64,000 nt of DNA from JALORV01 sp963775635 (GTDB lineage Bacteria > Pseudomonadota > Gammaproteobacteria > Burkholderiales > Burkholderiaceae_F). Made by a program: the position numbers and the translations under genes. Under the pieces are notes generated by a model that made no database searches, was not told the DNA's origin, and saw only the letters and a list, made by a program, of their open reading frames with translations. Shown one piece after another: positions 27,940 to 36,412 of the stretch. How positions within the stretch are numbered: position 1 is the stretch's first letter; the number at the start of each line of letters is the position of its first letter. The DNA is taken from contig CAVZJO010000012.1 in NCBI GenBank assembly GCA_963775635.1, forward strand, positions 124,001 through 188,000, written 5' to 3'.

Positions 27940-28368
27940 ATGAAAACCTATTCCGCCAAACCGCATGAGGTCAAGCGTGACTGGCTGCTGGTGGACGCCA
28001 AGGACAAGGTCCTGGGGCGGCTCGCCAGCCAGATCGCCCTACGACTGCGCGGCAAGCACAAGGCCGAATACACGCCCCACGTGGATACCGGCGACTACAT
28101 CGTCGTCGTCAATGCGGCGGGCCTGAAGGTCACTGGCGCGAAGTTCGAAGACAAGAAGTATTACCGGCATACCGGACATCCGGGCGGCGTATACGAGACG
28201 AACTTCCGCAAGATGCAGGAACGCTTCCCCGGTCGTGCGCTACACCTCGCGGTACGCGGCATGCTGCCCAAGGGTCCGCTCGGATACGCGATGATCAAGA
28301 AGCTGAAGGTTTACAAGGACCAGCAGCATCCGCACAGCGCGCAGCAGCCCAAAGCACTCGACATCTGA
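27940..28368 (+). CDS. rplM: 50S ribosomal protein L13
   Basis: 142 residues from ATG 27940. The family opening MKTYSAKPHEVKRDWLLVDA, the segment VLGRLASQIALRLRGKHK and the C-terminal GMLPKGPLGYAMIKKLKVY are all present. Length matches E. coli L13 exactly. It is followed 7 bp later by rpsI, the universal pairing. The frame is open far upstream, but only this ATG gives the conserved N-terminus. Confidence 0.98.
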   Translation: MKTYSAKPHEVKRDWLLVDAKDKVLGRLASQIALRLRGKHKAEYTPHVDTGDYIVVVNAAGLKVTGAKFEDKKYYRHTGHPGGVYETNFRKMQERFPGRALHLAVRGMLPKGPLGYAMIKKLKVYKDQQHPHSAQQPKALDI

Positions 28369-28375
28369 GGACTTC

Positions 28376-28768
28376 ATGATCGGCAACTACAACTACGGGA
28401 CGGGTCGCCGCAAGAGTTCGGTGGCGCGCGTATTCATCAAGCGTGGCAAGGGCGCGATCGTCGTCAATGGTCGCCCGATCGAGCAGTACTTCTCGCGCGA
28501 TACCGGCCGCATGATCGTGCGTCAGCCGCTTCAACTGACCAACCACGTCGAGACCTTCGACATTAGTGTCAACGTCACGGGCGGCGGTGAGTCGGGACAG
28601 GCAGGCGCGGTGCGCCACGGCATCACACGCGCGCTCATCGATTACGACTCCGCGCTGAAAGGCGTGCTTTCCGGCGCCGGGCTCGTGACGCGCGATGCGC
28701 GCGAAGTCGAGCGCAAGAAGGTCGGTCTGCGCAAGGCGCGCCGCCGTAAGCAGTTCTCGAAGCGCTGA
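28376..28768 (+). CDS. rpsI: 30S ribosomal protein S9
   Basis: 130 residues. NYNYGTGRRKSSVARVF opens the protein and the invariant basic tail KARRRKQFSKR closes it, ending in the Lys-Arg that contacts P-site tRNA. Second gene of the rplM-rpsI operon. In many Burkholderiales argC follows; here it does not. Confidence 0.98.
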   Translation: MIGNYNYGTGRRKSSVARVFIKRGKGAIVVNGRPIEQYFSRDTGRMIVRQPLQLTNHVETFDISVNVTGGGESGQAGAVRHGITRALIDYDSALKGVLSGAGLVTRDAREVERKKVGLRKARRRKQFSKR

Positions 28769-28786
28769 TCGATTTGTTCTGACGCG

Positions 28787-28813
28787 GCGCGATCGCGCAT
28801 CCCGCGATCGCGC
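28787..28813 (+). terminator. Possible terminator after rpsI
   Basis: A perfect 11-bp palindromic stem (gcgcgatcgcg and its complement) with a 5-nt loop lies 18 bp after the rpsI stop. There is no T-run, so termination would have to be weak or Rho-assisted. Confidence 0.45.
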
Positions 28814-28874
28814 TTCAGCCTTCAGAGTGCCCCGTTTCGCGGGATATCGAGCGCGCAATTCGAGGGCTCGATGC

Positions 28875-28920
28875 CGCCAATGGGCACCTATACTTTTTGC
28901 GACTAACAACGCCATTGGCG
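28875..28920. repeat. 9-bp inverted repeat flanking a -10-like sequence
   Basis: cgccaatgg and ccattggcg bracket 28 nt that contain TATACT and a T-run. The gap 28814-28999 has no gene. The dyad may be an operator or promoter feature for the coiled-coil membrane protein gene at 29000. Confidence 0.35.
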
Positions 28921-28999
28921 CCCGCCGGATGTGTTGGGCTGTTCGGGCACTTTTTTGATCGCGGGCACCTCGCGGTGCCATCGTAGCTCCCGCCCCTCG

Positions 29000-29734
29000 A
29001 TGAAGTGGAAGTTGTGGTTGCGCAACCTGTCAGTGAGCGCGCCTCGCGTGGCCGTTCGCAGTCAGTTGCCATGGGCGGCGCGGGCGGCACTCGCGATGAT
29101 TGCCGCAGCACTCGGCATCCTTGGATTGGTGACGGTCTACAACTACGGGCGCAGTCTCGGGGCTCCGGATCGCGGCGATATGCAGGGTGAGCTCGACCAA
29201 GTCCGCCAGCAGCTTCGATTCGCCGTGAGTGAGCGGGAACGCTATGCCGCGGCGGCTGTCCTGTCTGAGAACCAGTTGAAGGTGGAGCGTGCCGCCCAGG
29301 AGCAGCTGGGGCAGCAGATCAAGGTGCTCGAGTCCGACAATGCGCGGCTGAAGAGCGATCTGGCGTTCTTCGAGAGCCTCTTGCCGACCCCTGCGGGTTC
29401 GCGCGACGTGGTGATCCGCAGCTTCAGGCTGCAGCCAGATGCCGATGACCGGACGCTGCGATATCGGCTGCTCGTTCAGCAGAACGGCCGCCCCGATAAG
29501 GACTTCATCGGTGCGATTGGGCTCAAGGTGACTCTTCAGCAGGACGGGCGGCCGACCACGATTCAGCTTCCGGATACTGCGCAGGCGGTCGCCGGACCCG
29601 CGCCTCTGGCATTTCGCCACTATCAGCGAGTCGAGGGGACGTTTACCGTTCCGATCGGGGCGATCGTTCAGTCGGTCCAAGTTTCGATCCATTCCGGCGG
29701 CCAGCTGCGGGCGCAGCAGACGTTCACGATGTAG
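29000..29734 (+). CDS. Single-span membrane protein with coiled coil (DUF6776-like)
   Basis: 244 residues from ATG 29000. One transmembrane helix near residues 30-50 (ALAMIAAALGILGLVTVY) is followed by a coiled coil (about 60-120, ELDQVRQQLRFAVSERERY ...) and a beta-rich periplasmic domain (about 130-244). The topology and its place just before a bactofilin gene match the conserved Burkholderiales arrangement and suggest a shared role in envelope or cytoskeleton organisation. The frame is open upstream, but the codons there look non-coding. Molecular function unknown. Confidence 0.75.
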   Translation: MKWKLWLRNLSVSAPRVAVRSQLPWAARAALAMIAAALGILGLVTVYNYGRSLGAPDRGDMQGELDQVRQQLRFAVSERERYAAAAVLSENQLKVERAAQEQLGQQIKVLESDNARLKSDLAFFESLLPTPAGSRDVVIRSFRLQPDADDRTLRYRLLVQQNGRPDKDFIGAIGLKVTLQQDGRPTTIQLPDTAQAVAGPAPLAFRHYQRVEGTFTVPIGAIVQSVQVSIHSGGQLRAQQTFTM

Positions 29735-29744
29735 GGAGGAAAGT

Positions 29745-30122
29745 ATGTTCGGAGCCAAGCGAGCAATACCGAAGACGATCGGCACGCTGGTAGGGACGGG
29801 CACGACGATCGAAGGCACGGTGTCATACGCCGGCGGCCTGCGAATTGACGGCACGGTCAAAGGCGACGTGCGTTGCGTCAACGGCGATCCGGCATGGTGA
29901 TCGTCAGCGAACTCGGCAACGTGATCGGTGAAGTCCACGCCGCTCACCTGGTGGTTTCAGGCAAGATCGAACGGACCGATTTACGTGTCCGATGCGCTCG
30001 AACTTCAGCCGAAGGCGCGTGTCTGCGGAGACGTGCACTACCGGGCGCTGGAAATCCATCATGGAGCCGTGGTCGAGGGCCGCTTGATCCACGACGTGAC
30101 CGGATCGCGCGGCCGGCATTGA
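29745..30122 (+). CDS. Bactofilin, interrupted by two frame breaks
   Basis: Bactofilins polymerise into membrane-associated filaments that organise the cell envelope. ATG 29745 has GGAGG upstream. The N-terminus reads IGTLVGTGTTIEGTVSYAGG and LRIDGTVKGDV, the typical beta-helix repeats. The frame is lost near 29892 (one base missing), resumes as MVIVSELGNVIGEVHAAHLVV, and breaks again near 29971 (one base extra), then continues GPIYVSDALELQPKARVCGDV and EIHHGAVVEGRLIH to the stop at 30120. The net length is in frame at 125 residues, the normal family size. The breaks are likely sequencing errors. Confidence 0.85.
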
Positions 30123-30178
30123 AACTGGCGACTAGCGGCCCAACGTCCGAAACAGCCTGATCGCGGCTATTTCTGCGC

Positions 30179-30208
30179 CTGACCGATGGCTCGGACGTCG
30201 CCTATAAT
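30179..30208 (+). promoter_or_regulatory. Sigma-70 promoter of erpA
   Basis: CTGACC at 30179-30184 and a perfect TATAAT at 30203-30208 with an 18-bp spacer, about 39 bp before the erpA start codon. Confidence 0.6.
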
Positions 30209-30246
30209 GGCCTGCATTTTGAGCCCTACGTCGAGTGGAGTAAGAA

Positions 30247-30597
30247 ATGAACGCTGCTGTCGAGATGCCCGCCCCGCTGCTGTTCACCGATGCGGCTGCG
30301 TCGAAGGTGAAAGCGCTGATCGACGAGGAGGGCAATCCGGAACTGAAGCTGCGCGTTTTCGTGCAGGGAGGCGGCTGCTCTGGCTTCCAGTACGGTTTCA
30401 CGTTCGACGAAGTCGTCAATGAAGACGACGCGACGATGGAAAAAAATGGCGTGACTTTGCTGATCGATTCGATGAGCTACCAGTATCTGGTCGGCGCCGA
30501 GATCGATTACAAAGAGGACCTCGAGGGTGCCCAGTTCGTGATTAAGAACCCGAACGCGACGACAACCTGCGGGTGCGGATCGTCGTTCTCGGCCTAG
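30247..30597 (+). CDS. erpA: Iron-sulfur cluster insertion protein ErpA
   Basis: 116 residues. A-type carrier that delivers 4Fe-4S clusters to apo-enzymes, including those of isoprenoid synthesis. The three cluster cysteines are present: GGGCSGFQYGF (about residue 45) and the C-terminal TTCGCGSSF. The opening PLLFTDAAASKVKALI is typical of ErpA rather than IscA. It has its own promoter and a strong terminator, and the frame is intact although its neighbours carry indels. Confidence 0.96.
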   Translation: MNAAVEMPAPLLFTDAAASKVKALIDEEGNPELKLRVFVQGGGCSGFQYGFTFDEVVNEDDATMEKNGVTLLIDSMSYQYLVGAEIDYKEDLEGAQFVIKNPNATTTCGCGSSFSA

Positions 30598-30616
30598 AGC
30601 TCTGCTGTTCGACACG

Positions 30617-30645
30617 AAGGGGCGCCTCTGGCGCCCCTTTTTGTT
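30617..30645 (+). terminator. Intrinsic terminator after erpA
   Basis: A perfect 10-bp stem (aaggggcgcc, 3-nt loop, ggcgcccctt) followed by TTTTTGTT. It separates erpA from the convergent anmK gene. Confidence 0.9.
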
Positions 30646-30651
30646 GCCGGC

Positions 30652-31790
30652 TCAGCGGGGATAGAGCGCGCCGAGTACGCGAGCACCGCGCGCGCCAGTG
30701 ACCGTCAGGCAGATTGCCGGGCTCGCGTCGCACGCAACGGCGTGCGAGCCAGGCGAACGCCAGCGCCTCGACCTGCTCGTGCGCAATGCCGAGGGTATCG
30801 CGACAAGCGGACACGCCCGCGGTGCACGTGCACTGCGCGGGCGCGCATCAGCTTCGATTGCGCGCGCCGCCGCCGCAGACGACGACATCGCGGGCGGCGT
30901 CGCACCAGCGGCCGATCGCGTCTGCGATCACAGCGCGCCGTGAACTCGGTCAACGTGCGCTGCACGTCGGCCGCCGGGCGAGCATTGCCGATCCCTTCAG
31001 CTTCGCGTCCAGCCAGTGTCGGAAAAGAGTTCCCGGCCGGTGCTCTTCGGCGGTGCGGCCTGCAGAGGAACGGCTCGTCGAGCAGCTGCGCAGCAACTGC
31101 GCGTCAACACCGTGACCGCGACTGCGCGAACGCGCCGCCGCGATCAAACGGCTGCCCAAGGTGGCGCGCCGCATGCAGGTCGAGCAGAACGTTGCCGGGC
31201 CGCAGTCGAAACCAGGTGGGCGCCATGCCATCTGCCGTGCAGGAACTGACGTTGCTGATGCCGCCGATGTTGACCACGACGCGCGGCGCTTCCGCCGCGA
31301 AGGCCGCCGCGTGGAATGCGGGCACCAGCGGCGCGCCCTGGCCGCCGGCTGCGATATCGCGACTGCGAAAATCTGCGATGACGTCGATGCCGGTCTGTCT
31401 CCGCCAGGAGCGCCGGCGCGTTCAGCTGCACCGAGTAGCCGGCTTCGGGCCGGTGCCGTATCGTCTGGCCGTGCGACGCCGATCGCGCGGATTTCGAGCC
31501 GCGATACGCCAGCACGATTCGAGCATCACTGATGCGCACCGCGCGTAGTGAGCTCGACCAGATCGCTGCGCGGCTGTGCCGAGCGTTCGATCTCGTTTTT
31601 CCGGGTGCGCTGAGAGCGAGCAACTCCTGCGCAATTCTGCGGTAAACGGGCGATGAACAATGCGCCAAGGTTCGCGGCGGGTGGCCCCGCCGAAATCAGC
31701 GAGGACAGCATCGACACCGTCAAGGCTGGTGCCCGACATCAGTCCGATGTGAAGAGTTCGGTGGGCGCGTCGCGGCGTGCGGCCGGGCAT
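30652..31790 (-). CDS. anmK: Anhydro-N-acetylmuramic acid kinase, broken by several indels
   Basis: AnmK phosphorylates anhydro-MurNAc in peptidoglycan recycling. The N-terminus HIGLMSGTSLDGVDAVLADFGG (read from ATG 31790) is unmistakable. Further family segments appear in other frames: ELLALSAPGK, HGQTIRHRPEAGYSVQLN, DFRSRDIAAGGQGAPLVPAFH and VVVNIGGISNVS, and the end ARGARVLGALYPR with a stop at 30652-30654. At least five frame changes are needed, so either the sequence here is poor or the gene has decayed. Neighbouring conserved genes have the same kind of lesion, which favours sequence error. The coordinates span the whole recognisable gene. Confidence 0.75.
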
Positions 31791-33228
31791 GCCGTCAGCG
31801 CGCTGTTGGATGCGACGCGGATGCGCTCGAGCAGGGCGAGCTGCTCGCGCAGCGGCGCAGCCGCGGCGGCCAGATCGCGTCGTGCTGCGACTCGGCGAGC
31901 GGCTCGGCGCGCCGGCAGTTCGGCGACCAGGGGGTTACCTGGTTGCCGCGGATCTTGACCTCGAAATGCAGATGCGGCCCGGTGGCCCAGCCGGTCTAGC
32001 CGACGAGTCCGACCAGATCGCCCTGTGCCACGCGGACGCCGTTGATGACGCCGCGCGCGAAGCTCTGCAGATGCGCGTACAGCGTCGAGTGCTGCTCGTC
32101 ATGGCGGATCTCGACGACATTGCCGTAGCCGCGCTGCCAGCCGGCGAAATCAACGAGTGCCGGCGGCCACTGCTGCGCACCTTGGTGCCGGGCGGCGCCG
32201 AGTAATCGATACCGCGATGCGCCGCGTCGTAGCCGAACAGCGGATGCGTGCGGCTTTCGCTGAAGCCCGAGCTCAGCCGCGTGTACTCGAGCGGAGAGCG
32301 CAGGAACGCCCGCTTCATGTTGCGGCCGCCGTAGGCGTAGTAGCCGCCGTGCTTGCTGCCGTCGTCGAACCAGAACGCTTCGACGGCCTTGCCCTGATTG
32401 ATGAACTCGACGGCCAGCAGCCGGCCCGGACGAAGGTACTCGCCACCGCGTACAGGCCTTCATAGATCACGCGGAAGCTGTCGCCGCGACGCAGGTTGCG
32501 GTGAAAATCGATCTCGCTTTCGAGCGCATCGATCATGCTGCTGCGCGATCGAGTCGGGGATGTCGGCGGCGTCGGCCGCTGCAAACAGCGAACACCTGGA
32601 CTTCGCCGCTGCGCAGTTCGACCCGGCGCTCCAGATCGCCAGCGCTTCGGTGCTGCGACGCTGAAACCGGCCGCCGACTGCTCGTCGCGCTGCAGGGTCG
32701 TACCCGCGTGCTGGCGTTCGCCGCGGTCTCGTCGCCGCCGCTGAATGCACGCAACCAGCTCAGCCGGCCGCTCGCGTCGATCTCCGCCTGCACGAAGCGG
32801 CCGGGCGCGATGCGGACGAAGTCCTTCGCCGCCGGATCGGTGCGCAGGAAGCGCTGAGCCGCTTCGTCGTCGATCCCCATGCGTTGCATCAGCGCTCCGA
32901 ATCGACTCGCCGCGCTGCACCCGCGCCTCGCGCAGATAAACCTCGGCCCGATCGGCAATCGCGCTGCAACTGGTCGTCGATCGCCGGGGCGTCGATCGCT
33001 TCGACCAGCGGTCGCGACTGCAGCGAGTCCAGTTCAAGAGCCACCGGCGCTGCGGCCAGCGCCGCCAGCGCCGCCGACAGCGGCAGCAGCGAAAAAACTA
33101 TTCCCAGTTCAATGCGATTGCGCGTGCGCGCGGTCGAGCTGCTTCCAGCGTCGCGCGAGCAGGCGCGCGCCCAGACGGATGTCTCCGCTCAGGCACTTCA
33201 GGGGTTTGGATAGAATCTCGAAAGGCAT
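31739..33228 (-). CDS. M23 family cell-wall endopeptidase, broken by several indels
   Basis: The C-terminal domain is a clear lysostaphin-type (M23) metalloendopeptidase: FSESRTHPLFGYDAAHRGIDYSAP carries the first zinc ligands, YGNVVEIRHDEQHSTLYAHL the HxH region, and TGWATGPHLHFEV the last, split over three frames. The N-terminus probably starts at 33228 (MPFEILSKPLK) with a membrane anchor (IVFSLLPLSAALAALAA) entered after a frame break near 33112, then a Csd3/opacity-associated-like linker domain. It cuts peptide cross-links in murein. It is divergent from tyrS and overlaps the 5' end of anmK, the usual Burkholderiales order. Exact ends are uncertain. Confidence 0.72.
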
Positions 33229-33245
33229 CGGCCGGCTTTGGCAGC

Positions 33246-33273
33246 AAAAAGCGCACCGCTCAGTGCGCTTTTT
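33246..33273. terminator. Terminator-like hairpin between divergent genes
   Basis: aaaaagcgcac and gtgcgcttttt form an 11-bp stem with a 6-nt loop, followed by a further T. It lies in the 105-bp space between the M23 start (33228) and the tyrS start (33334), where a terminator is not expected. It would lie in one or both 5' leaders. Confidence 0.6.
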
Positions 33274-33333
33274 TGTGTAGGTGGGAGTATATCGCGGCGC
33301 AGCGATGGGCTGCGCCAGATCGACCGGACATTG

Positions 33334-34580
33334 ATGGAACCCGGACCGGCAAAAACCTACCCGATTACTCGGGAAATCGAGCAGGCCGTCGCGCTGATAT
33401 TGCGCGGCTGCGATGAATTGCTGGTCGAATCGGAACTGGCACAGAAGCTCGCACGTTCGCAGGCGACGGGCCAGCCGCTGCGCTGCAAGCTCGGCCTCGA
33501 TCCGACTGCGCCCGACATCCACCTCGGCCATACGGTGGTGCTGAACAAGCTGCGTCAGTTCCAGAACCTCGGGCACACGGTGATCTTCCTGATCGGGGAT
33601 TTCACCGCGCTGATCGGCGACCCGTCGGGGCGTAATGCGATGCGGCCGCCGCTGTCGCACGAGGAGATCGAATCCAACGCCAAGACCTACTTCGAACAGG
33701 CCGCGCTGGTGCTCGATCGGGAGCGTACCGAGATCCGCTACAACTCGGAGTGGTCGGAGCCGCTCGGCGCTGCGGGGCTGATCAAGCTGGCCGCGCGGTA
33801 CACGCTGGCGCGGCTGCTCGAGCGTGACGACTTTTCCAAGCGCTTTCGCGACAACTCGCCGATCGCGATGCACGAGTTGCTGTATCCGCTGATGCAGGGC
33901 TACGACTCGGTGGCGTTGCGCTCCGATATCGAACTCGGCGGCACCGACCAGAAGTTCAACCTGCTGGTCGGCCGCGAACTGCAGCGGCATTACGGCCAGG
34001 AGCCGCAGTGCGTGCTGACGATGCCGCTTCTCGAGGGACTGGACGGCGTCGAGAAGATGTCGAAGAGCAAAGAGCAACTACATCGGCATCACCGAAGCCA
34101 CCCTTCGAGATGTTCGGTAAGGTGATGTCGATATCGGATCCGCTGATGTGGCGCTGGTACGACCTGCTGTCGATGCGCTCCAATGAGGACATCGCGCTGC
34201 TGAAGCGACAGGCGGACGAAGGCCGCAACCCGCGCGACATCAAGGTGCTGCTGGCGCGGGAGATCGTCGCGCGATTCCATTCGGAGCGCGCGGCCGACCT
34301 CGCCGAGTTCGAGTTCATGGCGCGTTTCCGGGCCGGAGCCGTGCCGAACGAGATGCCGGAAGTCACCCTGGCCGCCGACGGGCCAGACGGTCTGGGCATC
34401 GCCGCGATGCTGAAGGGTGCTGGCCTCGCGCCATCCAGCAGCGAAGCCGTTCGAAACATCGAGCAAGGTGGCGTGAAGATCGATGGAGTCAAGGTGGGTG
34501 ATCGCGCGTTGCGGGTTGCCCGAGGCACTTACGTGGTGCAGGTTGGCAAGCGCAAGTGGGCGCGCGTGACGGTGGTCTAG
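33334..34580 (+). CDS. tyrS: Tyrosyl-tRNA synthetase, two frame breaks near KMSKS
   Basis: Charges tRNA-Tyr. The class I motif appears as DPTAPDIHLGHTVVLNKL, and KMSKS is intact near position 34060. Just after it the frame is lost: an extra G near 34069 and an extra A near 34102 separate KMSKSK from NYIGITEA and then FEMFGKVMSISDPLMWRWY. The remainder is intact to the S4-like RNA-binding tail (VKIDGVKVGDRALRVARGTYVVQVGKRKW). With the two bases removed the protein has 414 residues, the normal size for this TyrRS type. As tyrS is essential, the breaks are almost certainly sequence errors. Confidence 0.92.
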
Positions 34581-34629
34581 CCTCCCAGCCCGCGCCGTCC
34601 GGACGGTCGTGCCCACTAGAATCGGCTCG

Positions 34630-35096
34630 ATGATTGCACTGATACAGCGGGTGGCGCGGGCGCGCGTGCTGGTCGGCGGCGCGGAAATTGCCGGCATCGG
34701 TAGCGGAATCCTGGCGCTGGTGTGCGCCGAGCGCGGCGACGGCGCCGCCGAGGTCGAGGCGCTGGTGGACAAGCTGCGTCGGGTATCGTGTGTTTGCTGA
34801 TGACGGCGGAAAGATGAACCTCAGCGTGCGCGATGTCGGGGCGGGCCTGCTGCTCGTGCCGCAGTTCACGCTGGCGGCCGATACGATGAGCGGATCGCGA
34901 CCCAGTTTGAGCCCCGCCGCGCCGCCGGAGCTCGGTCAGCGTCTGTTCGAGCTCTTCGTCGAGCGGGCTCGCAGCGCAGCACGCGGGTGTCGTGAAATGC
35001 GGGCTCTTCGGTGCGCATATGCAGGTCGAACTCGTCAACGACGGACCGGTGACGTTCTGGTTGCAGGTCCGGCCACGGCAGGAGGCAAGGCAATGA
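34630..35096 (+). CDS. dtd: D-aminoacyl-tRNA deacylase, two frame breaks
   Basis: Dtd hydrolyses D-amino acids from mischarged tRNA. ATG 34630 opens MIALIQRVARARVLVGG. An extra G near 34783 breaks the frame before YRVFADDGGKMNLSV; GSRPSLSPAAPPE follows intact. An extra A near 34976 breaks it again before QHAGVVKCGLFGAHMQVEL. The terminal VNDGPVTFWLQV is the conserved Gly-cisPro-type end. Correcting both gives about 154 residues. The stop overlaps the ATG of the PEBP gene by 4 bp. Confidence 0.88.
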
Positions 35097-35719
35097 AACT
35101 CTGGAGCGATTCGTTTCGCGACGGCGCTGCGATCCCGGCGGAGTTCGCGTTCTGCGTGATCGATGCCGCGCACCACGTCAAGCTGTCCGCCAACCGCAAC
35201 CCGCATCTCGGGTGGAGCGATGCACCGGCGGACACCCGATCGTTCGTCGTGATCTGCCACGATCCGGATGTCCCGAGCCGGCCTGACGATCTGTTCAAGG
35301 AAGATCGCGAGGTGCCAGCTGACCTGCCTCGCGTCGACTTCTTCCACTGGGCGCTGGTCGACCTGCCGCCGACGGCGCGTGCGATCGAGGGCGGCAGCTA
35401 TTCGAAGGACGTGACGCCGCGCGGCAAGAACGGACCGGCTTCGCTCAACGGCACGCGCCAGGCGGTCAACGACTACACCGGCTGGTTTGCGAACGACCAC
35501 GACATGAGCGGCGACTACTTCGGGTACGACGGTCCGTGCCCGCCGTGGAACGACTCGATCGTGCATCGATATTTCTTCACGGTGTACGCGCTCGATATCG
35601 AGCGTGTGCCACTCGACGGCCACTTCACCGCGTCCGATGCCCTGAAGGCTATCGAGGGCCACATTCTGGCCAAGGCTGCGCTGCACGGAACCTACACGCT
35701 CAACCCCCGGCTCGCGTGA
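35093..35719 (+). CDS. YbhB/YbcL family PEBP-like protein
   Basis: 208 residues from ATG 35093, overlapping the dtd stop (ATGA). The phosphatidylethanolamine-binding-protein fold is shown by CHDPDVPSRPDD and FFHWALVDLPP, the two conserved halves of the anion-binding site, and the C-terminal HRYFFTVYALD. Bacterial members have no settled role; they resemble Raf kinase inhibitor proteins. No signal peptide is visible, so it is cytosolic. It sits in a tight run with dtd and the phosphatase gene. Confidence 0.85.
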   Translation: MKLWSDSFRDGAAIPAEFAFCVIDAAHHVKLSANRNPHLGWSDAPADTRSFVVICHDPDVPSRPDDLFKEDREVPADLPRVDFFHWALVDLPPTARAIEGGSYSKDVTPRGKNGPASLNGTRQAVNDYTGWFANDHDMSGDYFGYDGPCPPWNDSIVHRYFFTVYALDIERVPLDGHFTASDALKAIEGHILAKAALHGTYTLNPRLA

Positions 35720-36357
35720 CCTCGACAACGCTCCTGCTGATCCGCCATGGCGAGACCGCATGGAACGCCGAGCACCGTATCCAGGGCCAGCTCGACATTC
35801 CGTTGTCGGCCACCGGCATCCGGCAGGCGGCCCAGCTGGCAGAGCGGCTTGCCCTCGAACCGATCGATGCGGTCTATAGCAGCGATCTGTCGCGCGCAGC
35901 GCTGACGGCGGCGCCGGTCGGCGCGCGCTCGGGCCATGAGCTGCGGCTGGACGCGCGGCTGCGGGAACGTGATTTTGGCGTCTTCCAGGGCCTGACGCTG
36001 GACGAGATCGCTCATGCTCGTCCGCATGACTTCGAGCGCTGGCGGGCGCGCGAACTCGACTGGGCGATGCCCGGCGGCGAAAGCGCGCGTCAACTGCTGG
36101 AGCGAGTCAGCGCTGCGCTGACCGAAATCGTCGCCGAGCACCCGGGCGCAACGGTTGCGGTCGTCGCTCACGGCGGCGTGCTGGATGTGATTTACCGGCA
36201 GGCGCGCGCGCTCGCATGGGATGCACCGCGCCAGCATCAAATGCTGAATGCCAGCATCAACCGGGTGCACGCCGAAAGTCCGCCTCTTGCGATGCGGGTG
36301 GTCGACTGGGGCGACGTGAGCCACCTCGAGCTGGCACGCGACGAGTCCTTGTCCTGA
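35716..36357 (+). CDS. Histidine phosphatase family protein (GpmB/CobC-like)
   Basis: 213 residues from GTG 35716, which overlaps the previous stop by 4 bp. LLIRHGETAWN is the phosphohistidine motif, ERDFGVFQGLTLDEI supplies the acid residue region, and VVAHGGVLDVIYR the second histidine. The substrate is open: the family includes 2,3-bisphosphoglycerate-independent-like GpmB, alpha-ribazole phosphatase and others. It follows tyrS and dtd as in many Burkholderiales. Confidence 0.85.
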   Translation: MTSTTLLLIRHGETAWNAEHRIQGQLDIPLSATGIRQAAQLAERLALEPIDAVYSSDLSRAALTAAPVGARSGHELRLDARLRERDFGVFQGLTLDEIAHARPHDFERWRARELDWAMPGGESARQLLERVSAALTEIVAEHPGATVAVVAHGGVLDVIYRQARALAWDAPRQHQMLNASINRVHAESPPLAMRVVDWGDVSHLELARDESLS

Positions 36358-36412
36358 GCAGGGCGGGTCGCCGCTGAATGGCAGGGGCCTGGCAGGTCAC
36401 GACATTGAATAC

